A DNA stretch of 64,000 bases from Eulemur rufifrons (GCF_041146395.1 NC_090989.1:126045501-126109500); one strand, 5' to 3'. Positions 1 through 12,690 are shown, counted from the first letter of the stretch. The notes: a model not told the origin generated them from the sequence alone. Numbers and translations are program-made.

Positions 1-890
1 CAGGAAATAAAAATCCGATCGATGATGTCAACAACCAACACCACTGTCCAAGATCAAAACCTTACATTTCAATCAAAGGTTGGGTGGGGAATATATTTTT
101 TTTAACCTAAATTTTCTTCCCAGTTTTCTCCTTTTTTGGCTAGGGTAGAAATGTCATGTAAGAGGCCTGTTACACAGATAACTAATGTGAGAGACATGTG
201 AGCAGACGTCACTTGAGCCTCATTTTCCATGCCAAAATTCAGGATTTAAGGTCTAAAACCGTAAAGCATATTTTAGAGCCAGATGGTTCCAGAAAATCTA
301 AGACATGTGGCCACCACAGCTGTGACATGGCCCACTCTCTCCCACCTACTCACCCCAGAATTTCTTACCCTTCACAAGGCAGCCCCTACTCTAGACCAGA
401 CAGACTTCTTCAACAAATGACGGATAAAGCAGGTTTGGCCCCGATGTAAACAGGAACAGTCTTAGAATACACCGCTCCCTGCACTGGAGAGGAGAGGCAG
501 AGGCCACATGGTGGAGGCCCTCGGGGCAGCACAGCACGGCGGTGCCAGAAAAACGAAGGACCAAGTTAAATGTTTGTGATCCAACAGCAAAACCACAACA
601 CAAGCCCCATCAGACAAGGTTTGGGTAGAAGCTAATGAACTGAATCTAATTTTGCTTTGACCATCTTTGATGAGGAATTAGCTGTGCTGTAATGAGTTTC
701 TGAGGCGATTCCAATGTAGACACTAAGTAGGGCTCAATGAAAGCTTCCTCTTACAAACGAGCCAATCTCCTCAAATACACTCCAAGGCGGTTTAACTGGG
801 AGGTACATGTTTCCTTAAAACTCTTACATGAATTATCAGCAAAAATCAAACTTTAAAAATATTTCCTATATTTCCATTTTTAATTAAAAA
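1..890. other. unannotated intronic sequence
   Basis: No repeat family or gene was recognised. Open frames are short and lack coding character. Confidence 0.5.
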
Positions 891-910
891 TATATATACA
901 CACACACACA
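891..910. repeat. short (TA)n(CA)n microsatellite
   Basis: An alternating TA tract passes into about seven CA units inside AT-rich sequence. Confidence 0.8.
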
Positions 911-1039
911 TAAGTACATACAAATATACGTATGAATTTTCCACTAGGAAACCCAAGCTAAGTACCTAGGATTTGTCTGTGATAATCAAACACAGTATCA
1001 CACTATAACCCAATGCCCAGGCCACAGACAATAGCAGAT

Positions 1040-1260
1040 GCTTCAAGAGAAAGAATAGAGCCCTTTCAGCCAATTATACAATTACATAATATGACCATGT
1101 TTACATTATCAAAGGGAGGCGGACCAAATTACCTCGCTACTTCAAATTAATAACCCCATTTACCTCAATTATCTGGCGGCCAGGGTCTAAATAATCTGAG
1201 TAATTACCTCAATGCATTCAGACAGTATAGATTTGGCCTGTGCATCTACAAGTAATTTTT
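1040..1260. promoter_or_regulatory. candidate conserved non-coding element
   Basis: The block is repeat-free and rich in homeobox-type words (AATTA, TAATT, AATTAC repeated) with a CAATTATC word. It resembles constrained non-coding DNA, but this is judged from composition only. Confidence 0.25.
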
Positions 1261-1544
1261 CCTTCCAGAATGCCTCTACCATCAGCAAATATCAAAATGC
1301 ACAATGGCAAACTCACATCAGCTTTGTCTATAAGCAGTGTAAGCAAATTCTCTTCGTTGCCTGGCAGATTACAGTTTGTTATACTCTTAATAATCCAGGT
1401 TGATTTTTTTTTCCCTGACAAAAGCTCATTGGACCATACAATTTTAGAACGAAAAAGCATGGTCCAGGGTCCAAAGTCTAAAAGCCAGCTACCGGCAACA
1501 GTCTAATCAGAAATCCAGCCTACTGACTCATGGCAGTTAAGGAA

Positions 1545-1790
1545 AGGAGGTTCAAAGCCCAAGTGCTTGGGTTCAAATCCTAGCTCTACTGCTTACTAGC
1601 TGTGTGACCTTAGCAAGTGCCTTACCCTCTCTGAGCCTCACAGTCCTCATCTGTACAATGGTAATAATAATGGAACCTAACACTGAGTCAGTACAAGGAT
1701 CAAATGAGATAATGCATGTAATGAACTTAGCACAGTTCTTGGCGCACAACTACTGTTTCTAAGCACTTACCATTATTATAACCACAACAC
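1545..1790 (+). repeat. MIR SINE
   Basis: It matches the MIR core: gggttcaaatcctagctct, then actagctgtgtgacctt, then tctgagcctca and aatgagataatgcatgta. It is in plus orientation and well preserved. Confidence 0.9.
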
Positions 1791-1794
1791 CTTT

Positions 1795-2253
1795 AATGCA
1801 CTCCCCCAAAGGATATGTTGATGGCCCAATCCCCAAAACCTATGAATATTACCTTGTATGGAAAAAGATGAGATTAAGTTAAGGATCTTGGGAAGAGGGG
1901 CTTATCCTGGATTATACCAGTGGTACCTAAATACAATCACATGCATCCTTATAATAGGCAGAGAGAGTTTTGAAATAGACACACAGAAGAGGACATAGAC
2001 ACACAGAGCAGAAGGCGATATGAAGGCAGAGCACAGAGGGATGTGGCTACATGCCAAGGAATGCTGTCAGCTGCCAGAAGCTGGAAGAAGCAAAGAACGG
2101 ATTCCCCCTTTAGAGCCTCCAGAGGAAGTATGGCCCTGATGACACCTTGATTTCAAGCTTCTGGCTTCCAGAACTGTGAGAGAATGCATATCTGTTGCTT
2201 TAATCCACCGTGTTTGTGGTCATTTGTAACAGCAGCCCCAGGAAACTAATACC
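1795..2253 (+). repeat. MLT1-like LTR (ERVL-MaLR)
   Basis: It carries MaLR landmarks in order: atatgttgatggccc, a cttataat region, then ccagaactgtgagag, and ends near gcagccccaggaaactaatac. It is a solo LTR with no internal region seen. Confidence 0.8.
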
Positions 2254-2539
2254 TCACCCTAATGGGTACAGCTCTTGTTTGACCTTTCAACTGTGCCTGA
2301 TGATGTTAACAAAGACAACGACAAGGCCAAAGGGAAGGGTGCCTGGAAACAGGAAACACCAAGGGCTGGTGTTACAAACTGAGCTTGACAAAGGTAGAGA
2401 GCAGGAAAATGCAAGAGAGAAAGAGCAAAGAGGTCTGTTTGGAGGAAAGGGTTCAGGGAAGCGAGTGCACTAAGCATGAGGATGGCGGCTCACCCTGTAA
2501 CGGGTCGCATCCGCCAGGGGCAGAAATCTAACATGCCAG

Positions 2540-3235
2540 TGTATGGTTTGTTTTTAAATAACATGTTTATCCATTCAGTGCTCTAAGCTTTTTCTTTGTA
2601 TTTATTATGCTTGGAGTTTGCACAACTTTTGGAACCTAAAAATAGGTTCTTATAAATTTGGGGAAATTCTTAGCCATTATTCAAACATTGCTTCTGCCCA
2701 TTCTCTCCCTCCGTCCCCTCTCCTTCTGAGAATCCGATTCCATGTATCTTAGACTTTTCACTGTGTCACACTTGTCTCTTAGGCTCCTTTCTACATGTTT
2801 CATTTTTTCTTCTCTGCACTTCAGTTTGAACAGTTTCCATGAACTTTTCCCCCAGATCACTAGTCTTGTCTTCTGCTATATGATCTTCTGTTAAACCCCC
2901 ATCTATTGAGTTCTTAATTTCAGATATCTCTTCCCAGTAATAGAATGCCCACTTGATTTTTCTTTATAGATTCCAATTCTCTGTTGAAATTTCACACATT
3001 TTCATTTATTTTCTCCATTTAAAAAATTTTCTTGAACATATTAATCATAGTTATTTGAAAATTCTTTTTTGCTAAATCTAATTCTATTAATTCCAGATCA
3101 CCTGTGAATCTGTTACTATTATTTGTTTTTCTCTCATTTGGGGGGGTCATATTGGCATACCTAATAATTTTTGATTTGACAATCAGGCATGATGTATTAA
3201 CAAAAGGGATTTCTGATGAAGTTATCTTCCTCAAG
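2540..3235 (-). repeat. old L1 fragment (L1M/HAL1 type)
   Basis: The text resembles antisense old-L1 sequence (attgagttcttaatttcaga, ttccagatcacctgtgaatc). Related-looking sequence may continue to about 3990 (agatcatgagtttgcttcaa), but this is weaker. Confidence 0.6.
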
Positions 3236-3239
3236 AGAT

Positions 3240-4055
3240 AGCTCTCCCTTTCTCTGCCAGGCAGTTAGAGTTGGGGATAGGGATGGAGGATGATCACCTA
3301 AACCAATCAGGGACTATTACAAGACTCAGGCTATTCCTGGTTTACCTCTGCTGCTAGGACTTGGCCTCCAGGACTTGGCCTCCTGGTGTGTCCACCATGC
3401 CCCCAGCCCTTCTACCCTCCCAAAGCAGGTTCTGACCTCTAATCCTTATCAGCTCAGCACCATAGACTGATGGACACTCCTGCTTTCCAGAGGCGTTCTG
3501 CTTTTCTTTTGAACTTCCCATCCCACACGGCTTCAGAATTTAGCAACTGTCTTGAAGGTAAAATCAACTGTGTATTTGTGGCTCCTCAAGTCTCCAGTTT
3601 TGTCCTTCCAGGCCAGTCCCATGAGCCCACCAAAAGCTCTGCTGGCCGGTTTCCCCAGAGCAGCAGCACTCCATCCAAGCAAAGCACGGGGCCCTAGTCT
3701 CTTGCTGGCACTCAGAATCAGAAATCCCCCAGGGACAAAGTAGCGGCAGGTTGTCAGTCACCTCTCCACAGTTCTCGCCTTCCTGGAATCTCGGCCTCCC
3801 TATTCCTCATTGTTTCAACACTTCTCAGATGCCTTTACACAGATTTTTTTATATATATAGTTTATATGGCTTTTCTTGTTCTTCTAGAGATCATGAGTTT
3901 GCTTCAAATTATCCAATCTTAGCCAGAAACAGAAATCCTTTCTTTATATCTTTCAAAGCACTTTCACTACAACCTTTAATTCTTCCCTTATAAACCTACA
4001 GAAAAAAGACAAGAAAAAGGAAAAAGAGGGCAGTATTTTTTACTCTGATATTCTA
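3240..4055. other. intronic sequence, possibly decayed L1
   Basis: Contains an exact 14-bp tandem duplication at 3356-3383 (aggacttggcctcc twice). The part near 3850-3990 may belong to the preceding L1. Nothing coding is evident. Confidence 0.4.
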
Positions 4056-4058
4056 GAC

Positions 4059-4289
4059 CAGTGGTGGGCAAACTATAACTCACAGGCCAAGCACAGCCCC
4101 CTGCCTGTTTTTGTAAATAAAGTTTTATTGGAACACAGCCACATCCATTCATTTACATGTTGTCTATGGCTACTCTGGCATGATAAAAGCTTTTGCAAAA
4201 TTGAGTAGTTTTGATGAAGACCGTATCACCTGCAAAGCCCAAAATATTTGCTATCTTTTGCTTTATGGAAGAAGTTTGCCAGCCCTTGT
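4059..4289 (+). mobile_element. hAT-Charlie-type non-autonomous DNA transposon
   Basis: The ends are imperfect inverted repeats (cagtggtgggcaaact and agtttgccagcccttg). The body has tttttgtaaataaagtttta and gaccgtatcacctgcaaagc, typical of a common mammalian hAT MITE. The family name is not certain. Confidence 0.75.
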
Positions 4290-5405
4290 TTTATATGGGA
4301 GAAACTGGAGCTCAGACACAGGCAGTGACTTGCAAGTTAACTTTGGAGAGAAGACAGCATGTAAGGTCCCCTTGATTCTTACTCCAGCCACCTCCCTACT
4401 CTCCTAATTTGCTCCCCATCACAATGATTTATTATAATCATTTTTTAAGATCATAGGAAGGAAAGAGGGAGACAGGGATGAATTTGAAGCAGACAGTACC
4501 AGTAAGGACAAGGGAAGAGTTCCAGTGAACACAATTAAGGGTCTTTCTATCTTTGGACTATTCGGGGAATTTCGGCAGTCACCTCGGAAATCTGGTAAAA
4601 CAAATAATAAAAGGCAACTATTCAAGGATGCCACTTTGAGGCTAAGAAAGTCTTAATATTTCATAGTGGGTTTTGTTGTTGTTCAGAATATGCACATGTT
4701 AGGAAGAACAATGAAAAATATCCTGAAGAATGCGTTCGGTTTTTACCCTTTTGACTGCTGACAGCTTCCATTAAGGCAATTCTCTGAGCCGGGGAAAAGA
4801 CACCCCCAACAGAGGATGGCAGCTCAGAGGGACACACACACAGTGCCTGACTGAACAATTAAAAAAAAAAAACTGACACAGTTCCAAACTTAACATGACT
4901 TAAAAGAAAGGCCACTTGTTTCATTTTCCTTTTTCCCCTCTTCTGTTCAATACAAGCACACAGTAATTTGCTTCACTTTAATAAAATTGTGCAATCTGAT
5001 GAGTGGTGCAATTTAGCCCCCCCATCAATTATGGCTGCTAAAAATTTTGGGATCACAAGACGTTGAAATTACCACACACACACAGAAAAGCCTGTTGGGG
5101 GCAGCTAGTCTTTTTCTTTTCAGTACATCTTATGCAGAAGGAACAGCGCATGTCTGCATCTTGCCAGCTATGGAGTCCTATTTTCCCAGGGACGGCTTGA
5201 GAAGGTAAAGCATGGTGTAGGAGAGAGAAAGAATAATTTATAAAAGTGAGGGAATCATTCCCTTAAAGACACATAAACTCCTATAAGAAAGAAGGAAAGG
5301 CTCTCAAGGCCTCCCTGACAAATTCCACAGTTTTTTTTTCTCATAGTGCCTAGATTTCTTCAGAGATAGAAAGGTGAAAGCAGAACTTAGCTACATTCCC
5401 ATGAA
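4290..5405. other. unannotated intronic sequence
   Basis: Unique sequence with short A-runs and a short CA run near 5075. No repeat or gene was recognised. Confidence 0.5.
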
Positions 5406-5409
5406 TGAA

Positions 5410-5545
5410 CCCTTTAAATGCCCATCCTCCGTGTCACTGCCATGCTCTGAATTCTTCAATGGCTCCCCAGTGACCCATGTTGGAGTGCAAGCCTCTGGAA
5501 GCAGGAAACACAATGCTCCACCATCCTGTATCTCGCATCACACTC
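5410..5545 (+). repeat. L2 LINE fragment
   Basis: The text around ttcttcaatggctccccagt is the L2 signature of the region before its 3' end. A 127-codon frame across it is not a gene. Confidence 0.55.
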
Positions 5546-6117
5546 AGTTTCCAGCCACTAAAAAGTGGCTGCAAATTGCTCTTGCAATGAAGAACACTTT
5601 TAAAATGCATCCACCCGTGATCCCAACTCACAAAGGAATAGTTATACTGGAGGACCACATTCCTACTCCAGAATTTTACATTTTAAAAAGTTATAGTATT
5701 TTACTTTACTTTCAAAGATGTAATAGCTATAACATCTCTATAGTTGTTTACTTATAACAGCAAAAACATTGAAAATTAATTATAAAGCTCAGAGAGACCT
5801 CCAACATGATCTACTCCGAATCCCCCAACTGGTGGTTCATGAAGCCATGAAGAATGCAGAGGATTCCTTCTGCTCTCGGATAACCACCACAGAGAAGGCA
5901 GTTTCAGAGAACCAGCCATTGCCCCGCTTTCCTTCTGGGCCTTAAACCACTGATTTTCCAAGAAAAAAAAAATACAAAAAACATCAAACACCCTCAGAAA
6001 CCACTCCTTTTTATAGGCAAGAGTTTCTTCCAACCCATTACCTGAGAATTTGAAAAACATACCTCTTGTCTGCCAAACAAGAATGCCAGCTCCACAAAGC
6101 AAGGACTATACTGAGGT

Positions 6118-6242
6118 AGGTACACATGTGTGCATGTACACACACACGTACACAGCCATACAGACACACAGAAACACAGGGACACAAACATAGACACACA
6201 CAGACATACAAGGACACACACACACACATACACACACATACT
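6118..6242. repeat. compound CA-rich simple repeat
   Basis: About 125 bp of interrupted CA/ACAC tracts with repeated gacacac and atacaca units. Cysteine-rich frames on the opposite strand come from the repeat. Confidence 0.9.
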
Positions 6243-6249
6243 TCTCATA

Positions 6250-7905
6250 GCTGAAAACATGGAAGGCGTTCAGGGCTTAATTTAAGCACATATAAGACAT
6301 AATAATACTACAAAACATAAAAATGGGTCTCTGAGCCCAAGGAACTGATGATGTAGTTGAGGAATTAAGACAAAAGAAATATATAAAATCTAACCATTAT
6401 AACGTATAATATTTTAAAGAGCATCTTAACTATCGAACAAAGGTTATGAGATGAGAGCAAGGGATTAGAAATCCTCAATACATAAAAAACTTTAAAAATC
6501 AGTAAGCAAAATACATGCATCCCAATAGAAAATGTTAAAGACAAAAACAGCCATTTATTTCTAAAAATACAAGTGACTAGTAACCAGGTAAGAAGTAAAG
6601 TTCAATCCTGGTAGTCAGCAGAGAAATGCCACCGTGGGGGATAAAGGGTACAGGAAAATGGGGGTTTGGCGCTTACTGGAGGTAGATTAATCTCTAGCAC
6701 ATTTAACTTTCCTGGAGGACATGCAGGATGTGGGGACGTCGCTGCCAACCACTCTTCCTATCTCTACTTGACCCAGACATTGGACTTCCTGCGGATCCTC
6801 AAATGCGCCACGCCACGCCACACACATTCCCGCCCAGGATGAGCCTTCGGGAGCAAAGATGGGCAAGGCCTGAGCCTCAGGGAATGACCAGAGTTAAGGG
6901 CGGAGCAGAGCAAACCACCTGAAGAGGAGTGGCCGAAAGAGACGAATGGTACAGCGCCACAGAGGGGAAGTGCCACCGTCACAAAGCTAACTGCGGCTCA
7001 CAAACAGCAAAAGCTTCAGGCGTGTAACAGTGAGTAGAAACAAAGTTCAGTTCAACAAAGGAAGGAAAGAAGAAAGAAATGGGTGACGGTTGTTCACAAC
7101 CAATAGCTCTGGCAGACAGCGGGGAGCGGACCCATGGGGGAAGGACACTGGGAAAGCCACCGTCCTCGCCCCTCCCAGCGCACTTGAGCAGCCCCCACCT
7201 GCAGAGCAGGCTTTGGGGAAGCAGGCGGGAGAAGCAGGCTTGCTCTTCCTACCCACCCCAAACTAATTCCTCAGCAAACCTTCCCCATTCATTACTGTCA
7301 TCTTCTCTTCATAAATCAAGTCTGCCAGACTCAAAGACTGAGGCATTCAGGAAGTGCTTACTCATAGCATAGAAACATCCATATGGAGACTGCCAACCCC
7401 AGAATGATAATGGGGGAGACGTATTTATATTCCACAGTGGCCGATGCCTCCGTGCACTTTTCACTTTCTAGAAATCTGTCCACTTAATTTATGTGGCCCA
7501 TACCTCATTCCCTTTCAGGCAGTGGGCTTTTTATCTCTTTCATTCGGAAACTTATCTTTAGGATTTTCCAAATCCTCACTGTCGTTAAATTTTGATGTGC
7601 TGCGTTGTCTGGAGTTGCTCATGGATAAGCAGGGCTGCCTTAGATGCTGTCTGCCTACACCCCACGACGGTCAAATACTCCCCCGGCAAATCAGGCATCA
7701 GATCCTAACAGCACCAACAGAGTGAAAGAGGCACGTTCCTCCCCTTGGTGGAGTTTCCTCATCCGAGCCACTAAAACACTTTAAGATGTTTTCCATATCT
7801 TTGCTATCTTTAGATTAGATGCTTAATGCATAAATCAGCCCAAGCAGAGTGATGGAGTAGGGGAAAGGCTGAAGCATTTCCTCACATACAACCCAGCATT
7901 TGAGC
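6250..7905. other. unannotated intronic sequence
   Basis: Mostly unique. AT-rich from 6250 to 6600 and moderately GC-rich from 6720 to 7260. Short frames have no family resemblance. Confidence 0.5.
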
Positions 7906-7906
7906 T

Positions 7907-7907
<1 letters not shown>

Positions 7908-7937
<30 letters not shown>

Positions 7938-7973
7938 GAAAAAGAAAAAGAAAGAAAGAAAAGGAAAAAAGAT
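7908..7973. repeat. (AAAAG)n / (AAAG)n microsatellite
   Basis: An A-run is followed by repeated aaaag units decaying into aaag and aaaagg. Confidence 0.95.
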
Positions 7974-8420
7974 AAGGCTAAAATCAGATCTTAGATTAAA
8001 ATGGCAAGGAAATTGCGACTAGCTGAAGCCAATTCAAGCTGAGCCAATTATCACCAATCATAAAAGATGACTTAGAAGAGGCCCCGATCCCCCAGTACAA
8101 TAGAGCAATTAAATCTTTATAACTGAGACCAAAAACTGCCACATAATTAGACGCAGTCAGAACAGGGTGCATACACTTCCCCTTCCTGTGGCCGACCCGT
8201 AAGGGCAGGCGTGCAGCCATCTCTGCACGGGCACAAGGCCGGTCTGTACCCATCACACAGCCTCCTGAACCACATCCGACACCAGGCCACTGAGGTGGAG
8301 TTTCCTCTGGCAACAGGCCACAAAAAATCCTTGAGTTCCTTGCCTACCCCACGTCCAAATAAGTACAAGAATAACAGCGTCCCTACCCCACAGGTTACAT
8401 GTAAAAATATCTGGCTATCG
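7974..8420. other. unannotated intronic sequence
   Basis: Unique sequence with no recognised repeat or exon. Confidence 0.5.
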
Positions 8421-8424
8421 ATTG

Positions 8425-8625
8425 CAGTGTTAAAGGCACAGCTTCTGGAGGTAGGCACTGAGGTTCACATCCTAGCTGTGCTACTCCCTAGCAGTTTTCT
8501 CATCTGTGCAATGGACATAATCATAGTATATACTTCATTGAGTGTTATGAGGATTGAAAGAGTTACCATATATGAAGGATTCTCAACAGTGCCTGGCATA
8601 TATTAAGTGCTATTTGAGTTGGCTG
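8425..8625 (+). repeat. MIR SINE
   Basis: Shows cacatcctagctgtgctact, tttctcatctgtgcaatgg and cagtgcctggcatatatta in MIR order. Confidence 0.85.
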
Positions 8626-8660
8626 GTGGTGTTGCTATTGTTATTAGCTACTTCCCAAAA

Positions 8661-8829
8661 GCATCATCATCATCATCATTATTATGCACTTCATAACAGC
8701 AAGATTTGCCATCAGCAGCCAGTTGTGAAGCTTTTTGTTGTTATTATTATGTATTCCACAACAGTATCTTTACTAATACGAAGCACTCCACAATAGCAGG
8801 AGTTGCCATCAGCAGCCAGTTGTGAGGCT
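8661..8829. repeat. (CAT)n run and two 47-bp direct repeats, period 97
   Basis: A short (CAT)n tract at 8661-8680 precedes a direct repeat. Copies lie at 8686-8732 and 8783-8829 and share gccatcagcagccagttgtg exactly. An ATT/GTT-rich stretch lies between them. Confidence 0.85.
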
Positions 8830-9239
8830 GTGACCCTCATCCAAGCAGGACAAATCTGGGGCACTGGTTACAGGAATGGAGAAAGGCCAACGCCAAGAGA
8901 CACTGCAAAGGCAGGGCCACCGCCTTCCACAAAAGCCCAGGTGAGGAACTAGAGATGTGAAGTGGGACTCCAGGGAGAGTGGGAGGATGAGCTCCACAGA
9001 GGGAAAGGAGAAGAGAAGACCCAGAGCTTGGGGACACACACCAGGTCTGAGGCCCCTCCAAGAGTTCCAGGAAGGACAGCCTTGGGCCTGGCAGACACTT
9101 GCTCACCTTGAACGTGAAGCTGCTTCTTTCCCCCCCTTGAACAACAACACTGACTGGACACAGAGCCAAGGCTGACCCCATGGGAAGATGGGACAAATAG
9201 TCACAGCAAATATGTCCCCAAGGACCCTTTCTGTTGACA

Positions 9240-9430
9240 GAGACATTTCCTGAAGATTAACTCTGCCCCAGCCACTCCAGATATGTTATCTCACGTCACC
9301 CTGACAACCACCCCGTGGAGCTGGGGGCTCAGAAAGGTTAAGTATTAATAACTTGCTCAAGATCATGGAGTTAGCAAGCAGCAGAAGTGAAATCTGAACC
9401 TGGACCTGTCAGAGACTCTAAAACATGCCC
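9240..9430 (-). repeat. MIR SINE
   Basis: Antisense MIR text: gctcagaaaggttaagta, acttgctcaagatcatgga, gtgaaatctgaacctgg. Confidence 0.8.
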
Positions 9431-9989
9431 TCTCCACCGCACACGGCAGTGCCTGCCCCACACTGAGGAATGGTATTTCAAGGAGCTCATCAGAATTGGC
9501 AGGAAGGCCCCTGGTATATTCTCAGAGGCATTGAAGTAGAAAAGAAATTTCCCTTGGACAACTGCTAAGCCAACCACATGAGTGGAGAAGTAGATGGGCA
9601 GTGACAGAGAAGAAGAGAGGGGACCAGTCTCCAGACCCAGAAACGTGTGTTCGGTCACCAGAGATGGGATCCCTTAGCACCTTCATTTGTCCATCTTTAA
9701 AATGGGGATTCCAGGAACTAGTTCAGCCAAAGACTGGGTGTGAGCGTGGAGATGGTCCTGATGTCCAGGGGAAGAGTCCACTGAATCCAGAGCACGTTAA
9801 ACTGCCAGAAGCAGGTGAAGGGCAACCGCAGACTTAAAAGAAGACAAGCTGAAATTATGCAGGCTATTCTCATGTTGGACATTTGACTGTTACAATTTTC
9901 TTAATAAGGCTTCACAATTTTCTCCAAAAAAAAAAAAAAAAAGATAAATAAACAAAGTGGGGGTGGAAATATTTGTCCATCAAGCTCCA
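9431..9989. other. unannotated intronic sequence with an A-run
   Basis: Unique. A poly(A) run occurs at about 9926-9943 with no clear SINE body before it. Confidence 0.5.
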
Positions 9990-10745
9990 TTTCTGGTATG
10001 ACTGATAAAGCCTATCAGATCAACTCTCTTTCAGATAACAACTACAGACTCTGGACAAAATCCAAAACAAAGCAACTTTTGAGGCACTGGAGTGTACGCC
10101 AAGGCAGGCAGATGGTGGAGGGGTTAATGCTTGCGAGAAGAGTACTGGGATGGGTGGGGGTTTGTTACTGATGGCTTATAGCCCAAGGGCAGGCCCCAGT
10201 TTGTACCAAGGAGGCAGCTAAAATTCAAACAGAAGCCCACAGTCTTACTGGCTGAAGAAACAGAAGACAGAATACAGGGCTACTTCAGCTGCTGGAACAT
10301 GAAGGGGGACCCCCATAATGGAGAGAGCCAGAGAAAGGGAACCTCAAACTCTATGTGTAAACTCTGTCCAAATCTCTGTCTGACCCTTCAACCAAGCATG
10401 CACAAGGTACTCTCCAAGCAGCCCAGATAAGCCTAAAAGAAAAAACAGAGATTTTAGCTGTCACCCAAAAGACAGAGTTTGAAATTGGAGTCCAACTCCT
10501 TGCTCCCTCAAACAAACAAAAAAAAAAAAAAAAAAATCACTCATCAGAGGAATATAACAGAATCTAGTGTCTCAACAACATCACAGTCATAATGTCCAAA
10601 GTACAATCCAAATTACAAAATGTCATCAAAAATGTTACCCACTCTCAAGAAAAATGGGAATCAATGAAGACCAATCCCAAGTTACCTGAGATGTTAGAAT
10701 AAACAAGAATTTTAAAGCAACTATTATAACTAAACTTAGTATCTG
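9990..10745 (+). repeat. old L1 fragment (L1M/HAL1-like)
   Basis: The segment around 10650-10740 (gttacctgagatgttagaat, aattttaaagcaactattat) is like the 5'/ORF1 part of old L1s. A poly(A) run interrupts it at about 10510-10537. The left boundary is uncertain. Confidence 0.5.
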
Positions 10746-11060
10746 TATAACCTACCTCATAGAGTTGTTCAAAGCTACGATATGGTTAGGCAAGCAAAAA
10801 GTGCTTTGAAAAGTTTCATATACACCACACCTAAAAAATAAACATAGAAGGGGGTCCCTACTTTTTCACAACTGTTCTTAGAAACCACACAATAAAGCAA
10901 ACCATCTTAATATGCACCATCTTTGGGGCTAATCAAAACTCTATTTTTAAATAAATCACAAAGATAAATAAAAATGTGTTATAAAATCAAGGTCTATAAT
11001 GCCCATATACCACAAATTTTTAAAAGCAAAATGGACCACATGTCATAGTCTATTTTATGC
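10746..11060. other. MIR scrap and AT-rich intronic sequence
   Basis: The text at 10746-10820 (aacctacctcatagagttgt) looks like the 3' part of a MIR. The rest is AT-rich without a recognised family. Confidence 0.4.
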
Positions 11061-11064
11061 AGTG

Positions 11065-11390
11065 GGAGGCACAGTATCATCACAGGCTTTAAAGGCTGGG
11101 CTCAAATCCCAGCCTCATCACATAAAACCTGTCTCCCTAGATGAGTTACTTAGCCTCTCTGCACTTCAGTTTCCTACTGGAAAATGTCAATAATAATAGT
11201 ACCAGCCACTCAGAACTGTAGCAGTAATTCACATACAGGCCTGTGTAGCAACTTGGTGCGCACTCAAGTACTAAATGAACAGTAGCCACTGAAAGAGAGG
11301 TCAGGGAGAGGAAGTGACTTGTCCAGCATGGCCCAGGTAGCCAATTACAGAACTGGGAGTAGAACCTGGATCCATTCTTCCATTGCTAAA
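11065..11390. repeat. two MIR pieces in opposite orientation
   Basis: From 11065 to about 11285 the sequence is plus-strand MIR (gggctcaaatcccagcctc, gagttacttagcctctctgc). From about 11293 to 11390 it is antisense MIR-like (gaggaagtgacttgtccagc, agtagaacctggatcc). Confidence 0.7.
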
Positions 11391-12690
11391 ACACTACATA
11401 AAAGTTTTTTAAATAGGTACACATGCACTATAAATTGGTTATCCTAAGTTCCTTAAGCATTCTAAAACATGCAAAAAACATAGAAAGTACAGTTTATGGC
11501 ACAAATTTGATCGAAAAATCATGTATAGAAACCTGAATATTTTTAAACTCTTTTATTCCTTGGAATTTGAAAGCTCTTAAGGTGTGGCTTAGAAGTACAC
11601 TATCATTTTTAAAAAGTGATCCTGGGAAATGTACACCAACTGCCTTTTTTCCCTCATCACTTTCACTGGAACCCATACTGAGCTTCAGCAGTGCCCACAC
11701 ACATAACCCCCAGTGGCATCTTCAAATACAAGGGGCTCACTGCAGCCGCTGTCGGCAGAGGCCAGGCACCTCCTGAATATGGTTCTTGTATTCACCATCT
11801 TTCTTTTCTTTCTTCCCATTTCCCTAACAGCTGACACAGGATTAAAGAAGCTTAAGCTGAGAAAAGAGAAAGAGAAAAGGAGAAAGAGAAAAAGAAAAGA
11901 AAAAAGGGGGAAAAAGTAAACTAACTGCCTGAGGAGCTTAGAAGGGACTTTGCCTTTAAAAAAAAAAAACAACAGGTGTTGGGACAGGAAGCCACTGAGA
12001 AAGGCAACGTGTCCTTCCCCACATGGCCCTCTTTCCTCCCTGTGACTGAGTCAAGGGCTTGAGCAATGGCATACAGGAATTAATTAAACATGAATATAAG
12101 GAAGAAACTGAGATCATCCATCTATCTATTGATAGATACAAACCTGAGCCAGGAGCCTCTGGCCTGGTTCTCGTTTTGTGAGAAGAAGAAACTAGAACCT
12201 TAAAACAGTTCTCAGAACAAGACCCTAACCAACTGAGGCCAGGAAGAAGACAGAGAACTTGGAGAAGCCCAAAGGTTGCAGGAACGTCTGACAGGTGGGT
12301 GGTGAGAGGACTGGACCAGGAGGCATTGAAGATAACTCAGCTGGAACATTCTGGAATTACAAGGAACAACCGGTCTGAGGAAGGTGTGGAACCTCAGCAA
12401 GGCAGGGACAACTCTCAGTTACGTTTCCAACTCCAGGAGAACGTGACTTCCTGCTTGAAATAGAGGAGGGCTTTGGCCCAACACATGATGATCTTCACAG
12501 GCCTACATTCCAGTCTCCTAATTACCCAGGAGTGACAACGTCTAAAGCTGAGATGATTAATGCCAATCTTAAACAATCAAAAGCTGAGGAAATTGGCCAG
12601 TGTGAAACCATGGTGAGACCAGAAGCCGCCAAGAAATCTGGATTCTTCCAGAGGCTGGAGCCACCAGGTTAACTGGCCCTGGGGAGTTCT
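11391..12690. other. intronic sequence with a purine-rich tract
   Basis: A/G-only sequence spans about 11854-11918. A short ATCT run lies near 12118-12138. The rest is unique. The stretch 12530-12620 has homeobox-like words (attaatgcc, aacaatcaa). Confidence 0.5.

Noticed and set aside
5374..5757. 127-codon plus-strand frame
   Set aside because: It reads through an L2 fragment; no conserved protein text.
5994..6260. Cysteine-rich minus-strand frames
   Set aside because: They are translations of the CA-rich simple repeat.
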